Positions 45,088 through 59,394 of a stretch of 64,000 bases of DNA are shown piece after piece. The stretch's first letter is position 1; each line of letters starts with the position of its first letter. The stretch comes from Paramacrobiotus metropolitanus (Eukaryota; Tardigrada; Eutardigrada; Parachela; Macrobiotidae). The stretch covers positions 744,001-808,000 of the forward strand of contig NW_026570283.1 in NCBI RefSeq assembly GCF_019649055.1. The letters are read 5' to 3'. The notes below the pieces were generated by a model. It saw only the letters and a program-made list of their open reading frames with translations, ran no database searches and had not been told where the DNA came from. A program made the position numbers and the translations under genes.

Positions 45088-45961
45088 TAAAATAGTGTTG
45101 CGACAGTTATTCTATGCTGCATATAGCAGCTGATCGACTGAGCTACATAAGCAATGTGCACTGGACGTGGTTGTTTTGTTTGAATTCCTTTAAAAGTGAA
45201 TCCGTGCACATCCGTCATTATATGTTCTAGCGTAGGAATGGTTGCGACGATAGTCGGTATTCAGCGACGTAGATCGGAAGTTAAGTACGAGTATCTCCAC
45301 ATAACTACAAGCCCATCCGGAAACAAGAGCAAAGAGTGTAAGCGGGAAAAATGAAAAGCCATTAGAAAAACTACCTTGAGCCATTAGAAAAACTACGGCA
45401 TGTTACGCCAGTACGGGTTCACTTATGCTCTTGTTTCCGGATGGGCTAGTATTACGTTTGGATGTACAGTTGTTTCAATGTGGTAAAGCGACGTAGTGCC
45501 AAGCCGCCGCCCGCATTTGTTCACAAACCATAGAAAATACCAAGCAAAGCAAGATGAGCCAGAGTCAAACAAAGCTGCGATAAAACTAGGATTTGAAATA
45601 ATTTTGCCGTGGGATCGTCGATATCAGACAGTCACTGATCGCCAATTCCGGCCAGTTCGACAATATGCACTAGCAATATAAAGTATTTGTGGAGCCAGTA
45701 GAAGCTATGAAATTCCTGAAATTTCTGAAATTTCTTTCCTACTTTTGGCATTTGCCTCTTTTGTATAAAATATACCAACTCTTCACGATTCTGCATTTAG
45801 ATTTGGTTACATCAGGGGTACAATCATAAGAACATAGTGAACATGACTGTCATGACAGTTCGTAACCATTTAAGCTCTGTGCAGGGAGCCGCACACGGCG
45901 GCCACGCTTAATTCCGCCATACGCAAATATTGAAAGGCTTTTCACAGAGTTTAGTTAACGA
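45088..45961. other. Intergenic between R2 and G3 with a 21-bp inverted repeat
   Basis: Tail-to-tail gap. 45310-45330 (AGCCCATCCGGAAACAAGAG plus C) is the exact complement of 45427-45447; a direct repeat of AGCCATTAGAAAAACTAC lies between. A fragment near 45725-45750 resembles the AAGAAAG-type repeat ends at 27262 and 32740. Confidence 0.65.
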
Positions 45962-47434
45962 TTAGGGTGCAGTGGCGGGTTGATGAGGTGGACTATGGTG
46001 CGCTTCTTCCACGTGGCCAACATCAGATTGACCCCTTTTCGTCAGGCTGTTCAGCATCACATCATTGGAGTTCTCACATCGGCTGGATTCAGCGAAACCC
46101 TGTAAATATAACCACAGTGCTGATTGGTAATAAATTTCGTTTTCACAAATGAAATCTCGGTTTCTAATCGGTGCACTCGTCACTTTCACAATCTGTAAGA
46201 TTTGTGGGTTAATAGTTTTGTCTTCATTTACCAAAACCACTTCATTCTTGGCGATCGCAGGAACATGAAAAAGTCGGGTTAACTCCGTCCAGATTATATC
46301 AGGCCAATTCCGATTCCGGTGGCTTCGTGAATCGCTACCGACGTTATCAGCCTGTGAGTCAACGCTGTCAGTTGTGCTAGTGGTTTGACATTTATGCCGG
46401 CAGAATGTATACCTGTTTCCAGGTGCTGTTGGTGTGCTGCCAGAGCAGAGCCAAAAGCGCCAGAGCAAGCACCACTAATAGTATGATACCGAAAACAATT
46501 CCCGCCACCACGCCTTCCGAAAAGTCTGGCACGAGTTATAAACCGAAACTGTCAACAGAGCGACACCATCGTCATTTGTGCGTTCTTACTGGGCTTTTCC
46601 GCAACAAAGGGCGCATCTGTGTCATTCCGCGCTGCAATGTCATTATGATGATTTGCCATTAGTTTGTTATGTGCAGGAGATCATACTCAAAAGAAGACAT
46701 TAGCCCTACGTTTCAGTGTTTCAGGGTGTAAAATGTAGTCTTTGGCCTGCTGGTGAATATTAACGATAACCGAGTCCTTCATTGGATTCAAGTAACCATT
46801 TGACCGGGCACAGACTAAGAGAGCATTCGCTGTTTTCGCGGCAGCGTAAGTTAAAGCTTTATAGCCGTCATCTATAACCAAGCAAAAACGCATGTTTGGA
46901 TCGGGATGTTGCCGAAAAAATTCAGAATCATACGTACTGGAAATAGGAATATTCTCAATGAAGGCGGTAACAATGCCCTGCTCGTTGTAATCCTTGTGGT
47001 ACTCGGCTCGCCGATTCCAACCACGTCCTTCGAACACGCTCCCGTCCATGCCAATCAGGAAGCTGAAAGCGAACATTGGGAGCACGTCATACTGCATTAC
47101 GACGCATCCAGTACAAACCGGAGAATTTTTGGGCTTACTTGTAGAAAATTTCGGGAGTAAAGTTGGCGGCCATCTGGGCAGTCCACGAATTAGGATCCGT
47201 GTGAAATTCCCGGATGGCGGCTACCACCGTCCGACACATGTCGAAATCGGTACAGGCCTCCCCTTTGGTATGCGTGTACACCATGTACGCCACAGGATGG
47301 ATCAAGTAGGGTATGCTAACGCTCAGATCGGGGGCGCCCCAAGCGGACCGTGCGGTTATGTTGATACCGGGACATTCCATGTTTGCAGCGTTGTATCTGC
47401 AGTAAGTATTAGTATTCAGCCGGCACGTGTACAA
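45962..47434 (-). CDS. G3: single-pass membrane PGRP with 129-residue cytoplasmic tail
   Basis: Minus-strand exons: about 47396-47139 (CPGINITARSAWGAP, MVYTHTKGEAC), 47062-46938 ([16 protein letters not shown] region), 46871-46710 (YAAAKTANALLVCARSNGY), 46631-46590 (linker NDTDAPF), 46525-46413 (transmembrane GIVFGIILLVVLALALLALL) and 46351-45962 (tail). All phases agree. The tail starts ADNVGS like the G4 tail (ADNECIGS) but is much longer and unrelated after the first 20 residues. It contains INPQILQIVKV and a Tyr pair in ENEIYYQSALWLYL. No kinase, death or TIR domain is recognisable. The signal-peptide exon was not identified. Head to head with R3. Confidence 0.83.
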
Positions 47435-48058
47435 TTGAACAGCGTTAGTAAGGCATTAGTGTCATTTACTTCGAAACACCGCTACTTTGTTTGCAGCTGC
47501 AATTCGGTTAATAGGGTAAGCAAATACAAGAGATGCAGCGTATTGCCTTGGTAGTTCCGCTATGTAATCAAATTAGGCGCTGGAATTAGTGGAATTGTTT
47601 ACTTAACGAGTACAAACAAGCGCCATTCGGATCAGTGAGCATTCTGTGATCGTCCGCGCATAATCAAAACATGGGCATTCTGTATCTTTCGGTAAACATT
47701 ATGACCACGCTTTATCTAATGTTACAACGTAGTTTACCTAATTTCAACATGTGAACAGAACAAACACAAACATATCGTGCCGCCATTGCTGGGGGACCAG
47801 GAGTGTCCGAAGTTCAGATTAGCGTCCGACGCATGGATATGAATAATAATACAACGAAGTAATTGTGCTTATGAAATCTAATTTCTGCTGTTTAGTTTGC
47901 ACTGCTCAAATTTTCAAAATTTCAGTTAGTGGAAATTCGCGAAGGCGTATTCGTATCGGCAATGTATATTGTATGGTACTGGCTGTAGACTATAGCCGAA
48001 TGAATTAAGTGGATCAGGCATTACTTTGATATTAAGTAATACCAATTGATTTTTTTGT
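47435..48058. promoter_or_regulatory. Shared upstream region of pair G3/R3
   Basis: Holds AGTTTACCTAATTTCAAC at about 47731-47748, matching the second conserved block of pairs 1 and 4. The TTTGTGCAAATA block was not found here. Confidence 0.4.
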
Positions 48059-48072
48059 TTGACAAGGAATTA

Positions 48073-51000
48073 CAGCCGCGGAAGACGGATGGCGGCACAG
48101 TGCTCGGAAGTGGACATCATTTCGCGCTCGGCATGGGGCGCTCGAGTTGTCTCCGAGGAGGACATGTTTGATTACGCCATGACACTGCCCGCCACCTGCA
48201 TGGTGTTCACGCATTCGTATGGCGCTGCCTGCTATGATGCCCGCAATTGTTCCCTGATCACTCAAGCCATGCAGATCTATCATATGGACACCAACGAGAT
48301 TGCCGATATTGCATACAAGTAAAGTAGCAACAAGTACAATGCTACAATGGTAAAGGCGCGCATATACCGATACATTCAGGGCGTAGTCGTTTGGTAAATC
48401 AATAGCTTTAATAATTTTGTTACAACATTTTTTAACTGCGGACTGACTGGTCAATTTCCTCTATTTCAATCATAAATCGCTTATCATGAGTCATCGCTTA
48501 TGTGTCGCAGCTTTTTGATCGGCTCCGACGGATCGGTACTCGAAGGGAGAGGCTGGCTTTACCGGCCATCACTGCACCGCCAATATAACGCGTACAGTTT
48601 CGGCGTCGCATTTATTGGGAAATACCCACCCTCTGGAGACGACTTCACCAAAATGTCGTACAAGGCGGCTATCTCCGCCAACGCCCTGATACAATGTGCT
48701 CGCTCACAGGGGTTTCTGCAACCAAACAATCGTTTCGCGCTCCCGACGACATTCCGCATCAATCCCATTATGCGAAACTACATAATGAATCCCCATTTAC
48801 TGTTGCGTAGGTGTTTGTTAAAAGCCAATGCTGCAGTCAGTAGTGAATGTAGGATGCAAGTTTGTGTTTCTAGCGCCTCCCATTTCGCCGTCACCACCCG
48901 CAGAGCCTCCAGGTACGCCGAAAGGTCAAACTGGACTTACTGGAGTAAAACTGGGAAATTCAATGAATAGTGTTGTACTTATCAATTAAACGCTCGCAAC
49001 TGATTCCCACAGCGTTTCGCGATGGATTCATTGCCGGATCAGTTATGGCGCTGCTCATCGGTGTGTGCCTATTTGGTATAGTGTACTGGCGAGGCAAACA
49101 GCAACGCAGGAGATACAAGGTGAGTACCGCGGTCCTAAATTGACTAACGCTGGTCCAGCGAATCACCATTAATTTTGCACACTTGTTGCAGCATTTTTGC
49201 CGCGCTGCTGATTATCGCAAGGAGCTTCTGCAATCCGTCCCATCGGAGCTTGTGGATAACTTCATGATACCACAACGTGCAGTCGATATTAGTCAGTTAA
49301 ATATGTTACTAGACATGTCGTCGTTGTTATAAAGACGTAATCTGTATACGAGTACTTGTAGAAGATGAACATTTGGGAAGCGGTCGTGATGGCCATGTGT
49401 TTACGGGTGTCCTGCAGTCAAAATATCTGCGGCGTACCAACTGGTTATCTAACACAACAGGGACATCCGGCTCCTTTCTCGTGGCTGTAAAGATGTTGCG
49501 CAGCTTATCCAAAAACGGAGCAGCGGCAAGTGCCTTTCTGTCGGAAATGACTGTCTTGATGAAAGTTGGACCACATCGTAACATTGTCAACTTAGAGGGT
49601 ATTGTTTTGCAAGGTAAGTTTTCTATTCAATGGAAAATAATTAATCCACAGAAACCTCTGTACACTGAAAAAACTACAAATCGGCACTGCGTAAACTACT
49701 TTCGATTCGCTGCGTTTTACCTCCTGTGACATCTACTGCATTACCGGTCTACCGTGATCAATTTTGCTTTTCTTCCCCACCATTCGTTAAGCGTACTACC
49801 ATGGTACCGTGTGCCGTATGGTACCATTCGGCAGCTGCATGGCATTAAGAACGTTGAATGACTGTATTAGTCTTCATTGTTGCAATCACAGAAGATTTGC
49901 GTCTTTTTAACTTTTTTAGTTAGTGATGCAATGCGGCTTTGGCATCGTCATGGCCAATCTTTATCCTATCCAGATACGATGCTGACAATTTTATTTCATT
50001 TCCGTCAAAAAAACTTCTTTAAAAAATCCGCCAGAAATCTTCTAATGGAAAACGTGATGTAACCGCATTAAGCATTTATTTTGCCGGGTGACACTATAGC
50101 CACCCTTAAACCCCCCCCCCCGTTTTTTATAGCCGCCCCTTTTCCGCACCACGTTAATTATAGGCATCCTTTTCTCAGTTAATTAATTAAGTTTTCAAAC
50201 ACCCTGTTTTTTATAGGCACCCCTTTTATAGGCATTTTTGCGTAACTTAATTATATTAGGATGCTGTGATGTCTGTGCTTGTACAGTTGCTCGGACAATG
50301 AAGGAGCCCTTTCCGCTCTTCTAACATGTGACGTTCGCTCACTAATATACTGACCTGTTCGAGGACGACAATGGTATGGACTGCGTACAGGCACTGTACG
50401 GTTCCCACTCTTTTGTGCTTCCACGTAAGGTGGCACACGAATACTTCGTGTGACTTCGTGTGAGTCAGTGAATGTATAAAAGCCTTAACAGTGAGCTTTC
50501 GCCACACGTCCTTCTCCAGTTATCCATGAGACCATTTGTGTGGAGGTGAAGTGGATGAAATAACTGCACGATTTCGTGTGGTTCAGTTGCAGACAGCTGA
50601 ATCCAACCAGTGCGGTCCGCTGGTATGCTCATTCATGGCCGATATTGATTACGGGCCGTGGACGAGACCGTGTTTGCAAAAGCCGAAGCCCAGCGCAAAT
50701 GGCTTGCGGAAGCGCTTAAAAAGAAAGAGATCGCGCGTTGTCCTAAGAGTACTGGACGAAATCCAGTCAATGAACTGAATCAACTGATTAAGAAAAGAGT
50801 TCGAATATGTGCGCGTAACGGCCGTAGCAGGCTGCTGTTATACGGTCCATGTTATCTGATCAGTCTAACACACCCACTGTTGGGTGATTAAGGCTTAAAA
50901 CAACTGATAATTTGAAGTCCTCAGATAAATTATAAAAATTAATTAGAAAGGGGTGTCTATAAAAAACAACAACGGGGTGTCGTTATTTGATGAATAGTAA

Positions 51001-52233
51001 AAAAGGGTGGCTATAAAAAACAAGGTGCGAAAAGCCAAAAGGGGTGGCTATAAAAAAGGGGGTGATTATAAGGGGTGATAGGGGGTGTTAGGGGGTGATT
51101 TTATTATAATTGTGGAGCGAAGCTCACTTTGTACATACTGAGAAATAAAATCCATGTAAAAAGGGGTGAAAAGGGGTGGCTATAGTGATTTCCTATTTTG
51201 TTATCATTATGTTTTCCAGTAATATAGTAGCTCACCGAGTGAAAGGGTTGCGGAAAATAACGAGTGTACAGAATTGTTAACAACAAAAACATATAAGGGA
51301 TGATTTCCGACAACTAGGTAAGCTTATGGTGGTTTTGGAGCACTGCGCACTGCGATCCTTAGAGATCTATTTGCAAACTACCCGAACCTCTACCGAATCT
51401 GTGGAATCCGGATCACCTAGCCAGAATTCCATCTCACCGGATGTCGAGAAGGAAATGGTCAGTTTCGTTTACCAGATTAGCCGGGGCATGGAGTTCCTCG
51501 TCAGCAAAAGCATAATCCACCGCGACCTGGCCGCGCGAAATGTGCTTCTGGATGCGCAAAAAACGGCCAAGATCGCCGATTTTGGAATGGCGAAGGAGCA
51601 ACCCATATACACTTTAGAACGCGACAAAGTGTGTAACCAACCAGACATTTCAGCTTGCACTCGCAAATCTTGCAGTCTAAACTCCTCGTAAACGAGTAAC
51701 GACAAATAATATTTTTGTGACCTTAAGGTTCCTTTGCCCGTCCGCTGGTCAGCTCCTGAATGCCTGCAGCCGAATCGCGCCGTCTTTTCCACCGCTAGCG
51801 ACGTGTGGTCCTTTGGGGTGGTTGTTTGGGAAATCTACACGTTCGGTTCAGAGCCGTACGCTGCGGAATTCCCGAACGGTATCCTGTATGATCAGCTGCG
51901 CGAGTTCCTACGGCACGGCTCTCGTCTGAACCTTCCAGAAATATGCCCCGCCGAAATGTAGGTGTGATTTTGTTTGCTTTGTAGGTGATTTTGCCTGTTT
52001 CATTAAGCGTTTCTTGCAGACGTGATATTGCTATTGGATGCTGGGAGTTTGGACCGGAAAGGCGTCCAAGCTTTTCCACCATTCGTCATCGTGCGGAGGC
52101 TGTTTTGCCGGTGTCTGCCAAGGATGTGTATGTCGCTTGTGATGTAGATTGCTGTACGAAAAATGATCAATCTGAAACATTACGTGTGATCATGGACAGC
52201 GAAATGCCGGTTATTAATGTTCAGTCGCTTTAA
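48073..52233 (+). CDS. R3: PGRP-ectodomain receptor tyrosine kinase, intact
   Basis: Exons: from about 48076 (acceptor TTACAG; first Met 48089) to 48318, 48511-48806, 48874-48912, 49013-49119, 49192-49291, 49362-49613, 51318-51628, 51728-51957 and 52020-52233; from Met 48089 this gives 592 codons with no stop. Ectodomain motifs [31 protein letters not shown]. The stalk exon is proline-rich ([14 protein letters not shown]). Transmembrane [18 protein letters not shown]. Kinase: [70 protein letters not shown]. Tail ends VINVQSL. Intron 49614-51317 is expanded by a 1.1-kb element. No signal peptide in the listed exons; a separate first exon is expected in 47435-48060. Confidence 0.92.
50086..51194. 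mobile_element. GGGTGGCTATAAAAA-type foldback element, copy 2
   Basis: The left end (CACTATAGCCACCC) and right end (GGGTGGCTATAGTG) are inverted. Many TATAAAAA units lie inside both ends. TATTTTG occurs at 50077-50083 and 51195-51201, a likely 7-bp target duplication. The interior (about 50540-50780) encodes a short segment, [18 protein letters not shown], that resembles the C-terminal active-site region of Ulp1-type cysteine proteases, followed by a basic KRLKRKRSR stretch. It sits in the kinase intron of R3 and leaves the exons untouched. Confidence 0.7.
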
Positions 52234-54022
52234 TGAATATTACGAGTATTACGAATATGTACAGTCACTGTATGCTTCACGTGCAATGCTGAGGTGTGTT
52301 GCATCACATGCCTTCAGTAGCAGAGTTTGGTAATGAACCTGTATTGTTTTCGGCCAGGTTTAAATTCCCATACTGTGTATGTGAAACACAGCAGGTGTAG
52401 GGGTTACCTGCTACCGTGATGAAATTATTATTAAACTATTATTTAATGTTCCCCGCTTCCGGTGTCCACTATCGGCGCTGACACCCGGGCTGTAGGCAGC
52501 TGGTACTCTCGTGATCGGCTACGTGCGGTGACCGGGGGGCAGCGACAAGCCGACCGACCGAAGGTCGGCGGAAGAGAGACCAGTGCCCTGCGCAACCGAA
52601 TGCCCAATTATACCCCAAACAACATCCAGGATCAGACGCAAGGACTAACTCCATCCGTTGGAATTTGGATACAGACATAGGTGGCGAAACAGTTGTTTTT
52701 CCAGCGTTCCAGGCACCGGATTTTATTGTCATTGCATCCTCCAGTAGCTGATGTTATGGAGCCGCCGCTGCGGAAGCTTCGAGTTCCGTAACGAGGATGT
52801 CAGACAAGAGACGCAGCAGGTCATCCAGCGATCGATCAACGCTTTGACGAGTCAGGTAGGCTCTTCTGAACAACAAGAAAGCGTTTTAAGCTTACTTCCG
52901 AGTTCAAGTCTTGACGCCGCGTATGTTGTAAAAGCACGAACTGGACAGACTGAACCTGGCCCTGCCTTACGCAGTTGCAGTTTATAACCGTGACTGTATT
53001 GGTTGGTTTCAGACGATTCAAGAGACTTTGTGACGGTGTCGGCGCTCAGTTGGAGGTCCTTGAGGATCAGCGTACGTATGCTACTGCAGGATGTCGGTAA
53101 TGGTGCCGTGTATACGAGGACAATTGGGTGCTGTGAACATACCCTGCACGATTAGGTTGCGATGAACAGCCGGCTAAATTTAAGCCATTTGCATTCAGAC
53201 TGTGATATCGGTAGCGTTGCGAGCTACGGCTAACCAGCTGTTCATCGCAGCCTAATCGTGCAGGGTATGTTCACAGCACCCAATTGTCCTCGTATTCGCT
53301 AGCTCTGAGAAGGCCGGCATATGCGATGTTGAAGGATGCATAGTACGAGACCATAGTGCAATCGATCTTCATAGTACAATCTATAGAATCTTCATAGTAC
53401 GATCTTTTAAGAGCCGCATGACGTCGAGCGCTATGGCAGGCTTTGACCACGAGGCGTCGGTGCTAGCCTCTGATAACCTTGGAGCGCATGGGTAAGTGCA
53501 GCATGGCGATTCGAAATCGCCAAACTGTATGCGGCGACAATTTGTAATGGTTGCGATTTTGTTTATTTTAATAAACATACGGTTCATCGTAAAAGCTTGG
53601 CAATTAACCTAGATCTGAGCAAAGCAATGGCGACAACTCAGCAAATCTGCCCCATGCTGCCGGAATGCAATTTTCATATGAAATAGGTGATGTTAATACC
53701 GGGTGCAGCCATTTGTAAAAACGTACTGGGCAATTGAGCTACTGAAATCGGATTGAAACACAGGTCTGACCGTGCAGAATAGAATTCGCTGGCAACTTCA
53801 AAGCGAATCACCACATCTTTCCGCAAAGCAATCGCCGGCCCCTTGTCTGACTATGTCCACGCTGTACAGTACTGTGGTAAATTTCTTGACTCGGTATGCA
53901 CATGAGACACAGCAATTTCCTGCAAAAAAAACCAAAACACACCTTAATTTAAGCGAAACTGCTGATCGTGTTTACCGTTTAAGCCTGGCAAGACATTCGT
54001 ACTCGTATTACGCTGTCTCTGC
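52234..54022. other. Intergenic between R3 and G4: dispersed repeat, then unrecognised sequence
   Basis: 52305-52440 is copy 2 of the repeat at 13677-13815. 52450-53100 and 53300-53860 hold nothing I recognise. 53865-54022 resembles 5590-5770 beyond the end of G1 and is shared 3' flank of G-type genes. Confidence 0.55.
53112..53295. repeat. Long near-perfect hairpin, 59-bp arms
   Basis: 53112-53170 and 53237-53295 are complementary with one mismatch (starts ATACGAGGACAATTGGGTGC), separated by 66 nt. No ORF. Could be a MITE or a structured RNA source. No target duplication found. Confidence 0.85.
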
Positions 54023-55235
54023 TTAATGTCGTGCACTAACCGAAACCGCGGGGTCGTTGCCGCCTAAACGAGCGTCAACAAGTCGCATTAACGTCCCTAA
54101 CATGATGTCAGACAACTTCCGCTTCTGTTGACGAGTTGACCCGATACACTCGTTATCAGCCTGTTGTGTCAGTTTTATGCATTTAGATCGAATTGCAGTT
54201 AGCATAAGCCTTTTATCAATGTCGTGCATTACCTTCTTCCAATCGTTTTTGATATACGGCCAGAGTAGAGATAAAAGCACCAGAAGAAGTACCACTAGCA
54301 ATATAATACTGAAGGCAATTCCAGCGGCCACACCTTCCGAAAAGCCTACAAAGGGAAATTCCGGCCTACAAGATTTTCGGCACAATTCTAGGGAACGCTG
54401 AACCTAAAATGGCATCACGACAGACTGCTGCCGTCTTACTGGGCTTATCCAGGGTGCTGGGCAAAGTGGGCGTGTCGTTCAGAGCTGCAACGCCATAAAA
54501 AATATGCAGATTTTTCCAGATATGGACTTAGTAGGAAAAATGACAGTTTATAATATTACACTGCATAGCTTCGGGGTAGAGAATGTAGTTCTTGGCCAGC
54601 GGATGAATGTTGACAATAACCGAGTCGTTCCCCGGATTCAGGTAGCCCATCCACTGTGCACACTGCAGTAAATTATTGGCTGCTTTGGCAGCCGCGTACG
54701 TTAGCGCTCTGTAACCGTCCCCTGCGAAAACACACAAGAATGAATGATAATCGCAGTTTTATTGTTTCGGATTTCGTCGTCCAAAATATGGCATTACACA
54801 GTACATACCGGCTGTGGGAATCTTCTCAATGAAAGCGGTAACGATGCCCTGTTGATTGTAATCGCGATGGTAATCGGCTTGCCGATCCCAACCTCTGCCT
54901 TCGAAAACACTACCGTCCATTCCGATCAGAAAGCTAAATTAATAACCGGCAGTTACAATTTGCAGAACCAGAAATTTCATTACATATGTACTTGTAGAAG
55001 ATTTCCGGCACGAAGTTAGCGGCGGTCTGGGACGTCCACGACGTAGTGTCCGCGTGGAATTCGCGGATTGCCGCGACCACTTCCCGACACATGTCGAAAC
55101 CCGCACACGCATCCCCCTTGGTGTCGGTGTATACCATGTACCGCACCGGGTGGAGCAAGAACGATATAGTAGTGTTTAAAGCGGGAGCGCCCCAGTCAGA
55201 CCGTGTAGTTATATTAACGCCTGGACAGTTCATTT
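54023..55235 (-). CDS. G4: single-pass membrane PGRP with short basic tail, intact
   Basis: Minus-strand exons 55235-54992, 54933-54809, 54721-54560, 54484-54440, 54345-54233 and 54160-54023; from Met 55233 they give exactly 274 codons. PGRP motifs: NITTRSDWGAP, MVYTDTKGDAC (His replaced by Asp at the first zinc position), [31 protein letters not shown]. The linker has NDTPTLPSTLDKPS. Transmembrane GIAFSIILLVVLLLVLLSLL. Tail of about 45 residues with STRQQKRKLSDI and ending SVSARH. The Met may not be the real start; an acceptor just upstream suggests an unseen signal-peptide exon. Lacks the C-terminal amidase His and Cys. Head to head with R4. Confidence 0.87.
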
Positions 55236-55762
55236 CTGTTCGTATGAGAAGCGATTAAAGGGCATCAGTACCAATCATCTCCCTAGTACAACATTAATTA
55301 ATGAATGACTTATGGCTTATGGTTGTGGTTCCGGCTTATTAGGCCAAAATACCGATGCAAAAGCCCATAGCTCCGACAGTTCCGGTTGCTAATCAAATTA
55401 TGGCACTGGATTGTTTGTTCATCCAGCAAAGTCAACCGACGTATTGATACAAACGATAGCGGCTCCGCTTGAGCTTGCATTCTGTCAATTTCTGTGATAG
55501 TACACGGAAGTCTACAGTTGTGTCAAAACTTATTCTTCCGCACTTTTGTGCAAATATTATTGTTAGGTTTTACCTGGGTTTAAAGACGCAGTTACCTAAT
55601 GTCAACACTGCGCCATGACCAGTACAAACAACTGATACCATAACAATGGGATAGTTTAGAATAGCGAATGATACATACCGTCACTGTGTCTTAATGATTA
55701 CGCTGCTTAGTAATAATATCACTGACGTCCGTAATACTTTGTAATTATTCTCGCTTCCGCAT
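55236..55762. promoter_or_regulatory. Shared upstream region of pair G4/R4
   Basis: Contains both conserved blocks: CGCACTTTTGTGCAAATATT at about 55539-55558 and CGCAGTTACCTAATGTCAAC at about 55587-55606, in the same order and orientation and at nearly the same spacing as upstream of pair 1. Confidence 0.5.
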
Positions 55763-58118
<2,356 letters not shown>

Positions 58119-58136
58119 GACTGGCTCAATCCGTAC

Positions 58137-59357
58137 CAGACCTGGGCAGTTAATTTTAACTATTTAACTTAACGCGAGTTTTTTTCGAGTTAACGAGTTA
58201 TAACTTAACTTTGAAGCTTAACTCGCCAGGACGAAAACTTAACTCTAGCGCAACTCAAAAAAAATATAGCGCAACTCGAGTTTAACGTAACTCTGCGGGT
58301 TTCAGTTGAAAGCAAAAATGAAATAAAAATATAGAAAATATCAGAAAAAAAGGCATTTTAACCGTGGATCGGATAAAATGCCATAATTACAAAAGTATGT
58401 GTGTACCCGAAATTTCTCGAGCCGACGTACACTATGACCGCCCAGGGCTTTGTCTAGATGATTATGCTCAGGGGAGTCCATGCTGACAGTGAGTGTGGTC
58501 GTGCAATTTGAGCTAAATTAACAGCGTGCAGAGAACGTAATTTTTTGCGGAGCAAAATTTTGCCAACGCGAGGACAAATCATGTTCCGCACCAAAATCAC
58601 ACGCGAATTGATCGTCTGTGCGTCTTCGCTACCTGCCCATTAGGGAAGCGTAATAACGCGGTCAACACTGTCAAACAGCTACACTAACTTCGGTAGCCTT
58701 GTGAAGCTAAATCATATTAAAAAAGTTCAGCGTTGCCGGCGCTCGGCCGTAAAAAGCCAGGGTCAAATAGAGGGAGGAATTTTGAGAAGGAGGAATTTTT
58801 GTGTGGTTAAAAAGAGGCAGAAATTTTGTCAGATAAGGACTTTTCTTATGTTTGATTTTTTCTTGAGGGAGAGAGATAACAATAAGAAGAAAAAACAAAA
58901 AAACACAAGAATGTTTTCTTGTGTTTCTTTCTTTTGTTTCATTCTTATTTTTTCTTATGTTTCATTTATATTTTCTTATGTTTCATTCTTTTGTTTCTTT
59001 CTTATTCTTTCTTATGTTTCATTTATATTTTATCTTCCTCCCTCAAGAATAATGCGTCTCTCGGTCTCTCCCTCAGGAAAAACATGAAAAAGAAACCTAA
59101 GAAAAAGCATGAATTTCAAAATCAGTTTTAAGAAAAAAAAATTAATAATGGTCTGTGTCTCAAATCTGGTGAAAGTGATATCGGCATGCATAAAAGACTA
59201 CTTGAAGTTGATTAATAAAATCATGATTTTTTTTATTAGAAGTTAACTCCAGTTAACTCTAGTTATTGCGGCTAACTTAATTCGTAGCGTAACTCGCGAG
59301 CTGCGAATAACTCTTAACTCTAACTATGAGTCGAAATCTCATAACTGCCCAGGTCTG
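58137..59357. mobile_element. Non-autonomous hAT-like element with 8-bp target duplication
   Basis: Terminal inverted repeats CAGACCTGGGCAGTTA at 58137-58152 and its exact complement at 59342-59357. The 8-bp duplication ATCCGTAC flanks it at 58129-58136 and 59358-59365. The subterminal regions are rich in GTTAACT/AGTTAA motifs. There is no transposase; the interior carries a TTTCTTATGTTTCATT-type simple repeat (58915-59035). The 8-bp duplication and CAG-type ends are typical of hAT. Confidence 0.92.
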
Positions 59358-59394
59358 ATCCGTACCAAGATAATGCGTTGCGCGACAATATCGG

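Noticed and set aside
46200-46235. RHIM-like motif in the G3 tail (LQIV)
   Set aside because: Only a loose match to the I/V-Q-I/V-G core, without the Gly; cannot be supported by eye.
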